Shown: positions 62,023-64,000 of the stretch, in pieces
How the letters are laid out: every line of letters begins with the position of its first letter
Numbering within the stretch: the first letter of the stretch is position 1
Source: Thiohalobacter thiocyanaticus
Lineage (GTDB): Bacteria; Pseudomonadota; Gammaproteobacteria; Thiohalobacterales; Thiohalobacteraceae
Direction of reading: 5' to 3'
DNA length: 64,000 nt
Assembly: GCF_003932505.1 (NCBI RefSeq)
Contig: NZ_QZMU01000001.1
Coordinates: 2,551,001-2,615,000 of the forward strand
Notes under the pieces: generated by a model
The model's input: only the letters and a program-made list of their open reading frames with translations
What the model was told of the DNA's origin: nothing
The model's database searches: none
Translations under genes and position numbers: made by a program

Positions 62023-62197
62023 GTCACATCGCTTTTCGCGACTACATGAGTGGATTTCCCGGAACTTCTTTGTATGCACGGATTATGAGGTGAGGGGGAA
62101 AGCCCGTGACACACTGTAATTTTCAAATCCCTTGTCACCTCTCGTCACGATGGGGCTATACTGGTGTATTTGAGCCACCAAATACGCCCCCTGACTT

Positions 62198-63061
62198 ATG
62201 CTCGTAGATCTGAAAGCGCTTTATCCTAAACTGATTAACCTGATGCTGGACGCGGTTTTCGTGGTCGATGGGGACAACCGGATCGTCTTCGTGAGTGATG
62301 CGTGTGAGGCACTGCTCGGTTACCGTGCCGACGAGCTGACCGGTACCCCGATCACCGACTATATGCATCCTGACGACCTGGCGGCCACACGAGCATCCAT
62401 TGTCAGGGTAATGAACGGTCAGCCCCACAGTGACTTCCGTAACCGTTATATCCATAAAGATGGCTCAATCGTACACATCCTGTGGTCTGCCCGCTGGTCC
62501 GAGGAGGACGGTGTGCGGATCGGTGTGGCGCGGGACGTGACGGCCCTCAGGCAGGCCGAGGAGAAATTGCGTTTCCTCGCCCATCACGATCCGCTGACAG
62601 GGGTGACTAACCGATCGTTGTTCGATGATCGACTGGATTCAGCTCTGCGTGCTGCCCGTCGTCACCAGAGCAGTCTGGCTTTGCTGTTTCTGGATATCAA
62701 TGATTTCAAGTATATTAACGACACCCATGGACATGCGGTGGGTGATCGTGTGCTCTGTACGATCGCACGACGGCTGAAACGCTGCGTACGTGAGACCGAT
62801 ACGGTGGCCCGGATGGGCGGTGATGAATTCATTGTGCTGTTGACGGACATCCAGTCGCCGGATGCCGTATCCAGGAAGGTGGAGCAGATTGTCGCGGTCC
62901 TGACCGAGCCGTTGGGCACTGAATTCGGCGAGATCAAAACGCCGTCCTGCAGTATCGGCGTGGCCTGTTATCCAGCAAACGGAGAGGATGCCGATACCCT
63001 GCTGAGCCACGCAGATGACGATATGTACCGGCAGAAAGGGCGGCGCTCGCAAACCGGCTGA
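62198..63061 (+). CDS. PAS-GGDEF diguanylate cyclase
   Basis: A 287-residue soluble enzyme making cyclic di-GMP. The PAS sensor is at about 10-125 (MLDAVFVVDGDNRIVFVSDACEALLGYRADELTG; HKDGSIVHILWSARW), then a short linker (ALRQAEEKLRFLAHHDPLTGVTNR) and the GGDEF domain (about 150-285). The catalytic motif is intact, RMGGDEFIVLL, with magnesium Asp in LLFLDINDFKYIND. I see no RxxD inhibitory motif five residues upstream. There is no attC after it, so it is probably chromosomal. Confidence 0.93.
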   Translation: MLVDLKALYPKLINLMLDAVFVVDGDNRIVFVSDACEALLGYRADELTGTPITDYMHPDDLAATRASIVRVMNGQPHSDFRNRYIHKDGSIVHILWSARWSEEDGVRIGVARDVTALRQAEEKLRFLAHHDPLTGVTNRSLFDDRLDSALRAARRHQSSLALLFLDINDFKYINDTHGHAVGDRVLCTIARRLKRCVRETDTVARMGGDEFIVLLTDIQSPDAVSRKVEQIVAVLTEPLGTEFGEIKTPSCSIGVACYPANGEDADTLLSHADDDMYRQKGRRSQTG

Positions 63062-63168
63062 TGCGCTTCCGGGGTACTGGCATTGACTGGCGTCGCGATT
63101 GCAGGCCGTTTCGGCCCGCGGCGTGCAGCGCCCCTGAGCATGGCTATTAGGCCGCCATAGGTGATATC

Positions 63169-64000
63169 GTGAAAGACTTACAGGACCGAACCACGAAATA
63201 TCAAGCTGATAGCTTGACTCTGATTGGGGCTGTGTCCTTGGGTACGGGTGTAATGATCGGTGCCGGGATATTCGCATTGACCGGTCAGATGGCAGAGATG
63301 ACCGGGGTGTTGTTTCCCTTGGCATTTCTTTCAGCTGCATTGATCGTTTCGTTCAGCGCCTACTCATACGTGAAGATGTCTAATGCCTTCCCATCGGCAG
63401 GTGGCATCGGCATGTATCTCTACGAGGCTTATGGCAGCACCTTGCCGACTGCTTTTAATGCTTTGCTGATGTATTTTTCCATGGTGATTGCTCAGAGCTT
63501 CCTGGCCCGTACGTTCGGATCCTATGCAGTTCAGGTTATTGACGTGGGGGACCGCAGTATACTCGTTCCGGGGCTGGGTGTTGGTCTTTTGCTCGTGGCC
63601 TTTGTTATTAATTTGTCTGGTAACCGCCTGATTGAAGGGATAGCTTCATTCATTGGCTTTCTGAAAATCGGCGGCATTATCCTTTTTGGTGTGGTCGGTG
63701 TATGGCTGGCGGACAGCATTGCGGTGGATTTCACCCAAACAACTCCCGAGTCAACGGCCGCCGGCTTTCTTGCTGCAACGGCGCTGGGGATTCTCGCGTT
63801 TAAAGGGTTTACTACAATTACAAATAGTGGATCGGAGCTTAAGGACCCACATCGCAATGTGGGTCGGGCCATTACGATCTCAATTGCTTTGTGCGTTGTC
63901 ATTTACAGCCTGGTGGGCTTTGCGGTTGCCAGTAACCTGTCACTCAGCGAGATTATTGCCACGCGGGATTATTCGCTGGCTGCAGCCGCAAGGCCGGCAT
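63169..64000 (+). CDS. APC-family amino acid permease (3' end beyond window)
   Basis: The first 277 residues of a secondary transporter. A GTG at 63169 (after AGG at suitable spacing) opens MKDLQDRTTKYQADSLTLIGAVSLGTG. Transmembrane segments alternate along the visible part. Motif GAVSLGTGVMIGAGIFALTG is the substrate-binding unwound helix 1 of the APC superfamily. Later segments include PSAGGIGMYLYEAYG, NRLIEGIASFIGFLKIGGIILFGV and GILAFKGFTTITNSGSELKDPHRNVGRAI. The substrate is not evident. The start is uncertain, and the C-terminal part lies outside the window. Confidence 0.85.
   Translation, partial: MKDLQDRTTKYQADSLTLIGAVSLGTGVMIGAGIFALTGQMAEMTGVLFPLAFLSAALIVSFSAYSYVKMSNAFPSAGGIGMYLYEAYGSTLPTAFNALLMYFSMVIAQSFLARTFGSYAVQVIDVGDRSILVPGLGVGLLLVAFVINLSGNRLIEGIASFIGFLKIGGIILFGVVGVWLADSIAVDFTQTTPESTAAGFLAATALGILAFKGFTTITNSGSELKDPHRNVGRAITISIALCVVIYSLVGFAVASNLSLSEIIATRDYSLAAAARPA

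Overview
The window is a 64 kb piece of a GC-rich gammaproteobacterial chromosome. Gene content and order (pcnB-folK-panBCD, lptFG next to pepA and holC, petABC-sspAB, ppk divergent from pst) fit a gammaproteobacterium. The small DUF2173-like proteins, the petABC bc1 complex and the diheme peroxidase suggest something near the Chromatiales or sulfur-oxidising relatives, but no marker gene fixes the taxon. Roughly 1-54.5 kb and 62-64 kb look like ordinary core chromosome. About 54.6-62 kb is an accessory region with lower GC and mostly unrecognised genes.

Layout. 1-4.7 kb: valS (3' end outside the window), holC and pepA on the minus strand. 4.9-7.6 kb: lptF-lptG and a convergent RDD membrane protein. 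7.7-8.8 kb: a three-gene operon of DUF2173-like proteins, then tRNA-Glu(CUC). 8.9-13.8 kb: pcnB-folK-dNK-panB-panC-panD. 14.1-17.4 kb: cytochrome b561, PepSY protein and a two-component system, with a MITE between the second and third genes. 18-22.3 kb: diheme cytochrome c peroxidase, RNase T, a TraB/GumN protein and pyrC. 22.5-27.8 kb: a pyruvate dehydrogenase operon whose last gene fuses E2 to E3. 27.9-31.8 kb: argG, gloA, ppk. 31.9-37.6 kb: pstC-pstA-pstB-phoU behind two PhoB boxes. 37.6-41.5 kb: a sensor kinase, argF and argD. 41.6-49.1 kb: PuuD-like membrane protein, orphan hyuB, BON lipoprotein, an asparagine-synthase-like amidotransferase, grxD, degS/algW, nif3. 49.3-53.1 kb: petABC, sspA, sspB.

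The most distinctive region is a chromosomal integron. A 470-residue IntI-type integrase with a long N-terminal extension (minus strand, 53097-54509) is followed by an attI core at 54648 and a run of cassettes transcribed away from it. I mapped nine cassettes from attC sites and a probable tenth. In seven of the first nine the first six bases of a cassette are exactly complementary to the start of its own attC, as the cassette model predicts. The cassettes carry mostly unknown small, membrane or lipoproteins, a PUA/EVE-like protein, a PD-(D/E)XK-like DUF6602 protein, a HigBA toxin-antitoxin pair and probably a nitroreductase. An intact IS3-group element with a GAC target duplication sits inside the fourth attC. 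A PAS-GGDEF diguanylate cyclase and the start of an APC permease follow.

Two general cautions. Five otherwise conserved genes (panB, pstB, phoU, argF and one sensor kinase) carry single-base frameshifts with no other decay. Base-calling errors explain this more easily than real gene loss. Many intergenic gaps are filled by four families of palindromic repeats, often nested.
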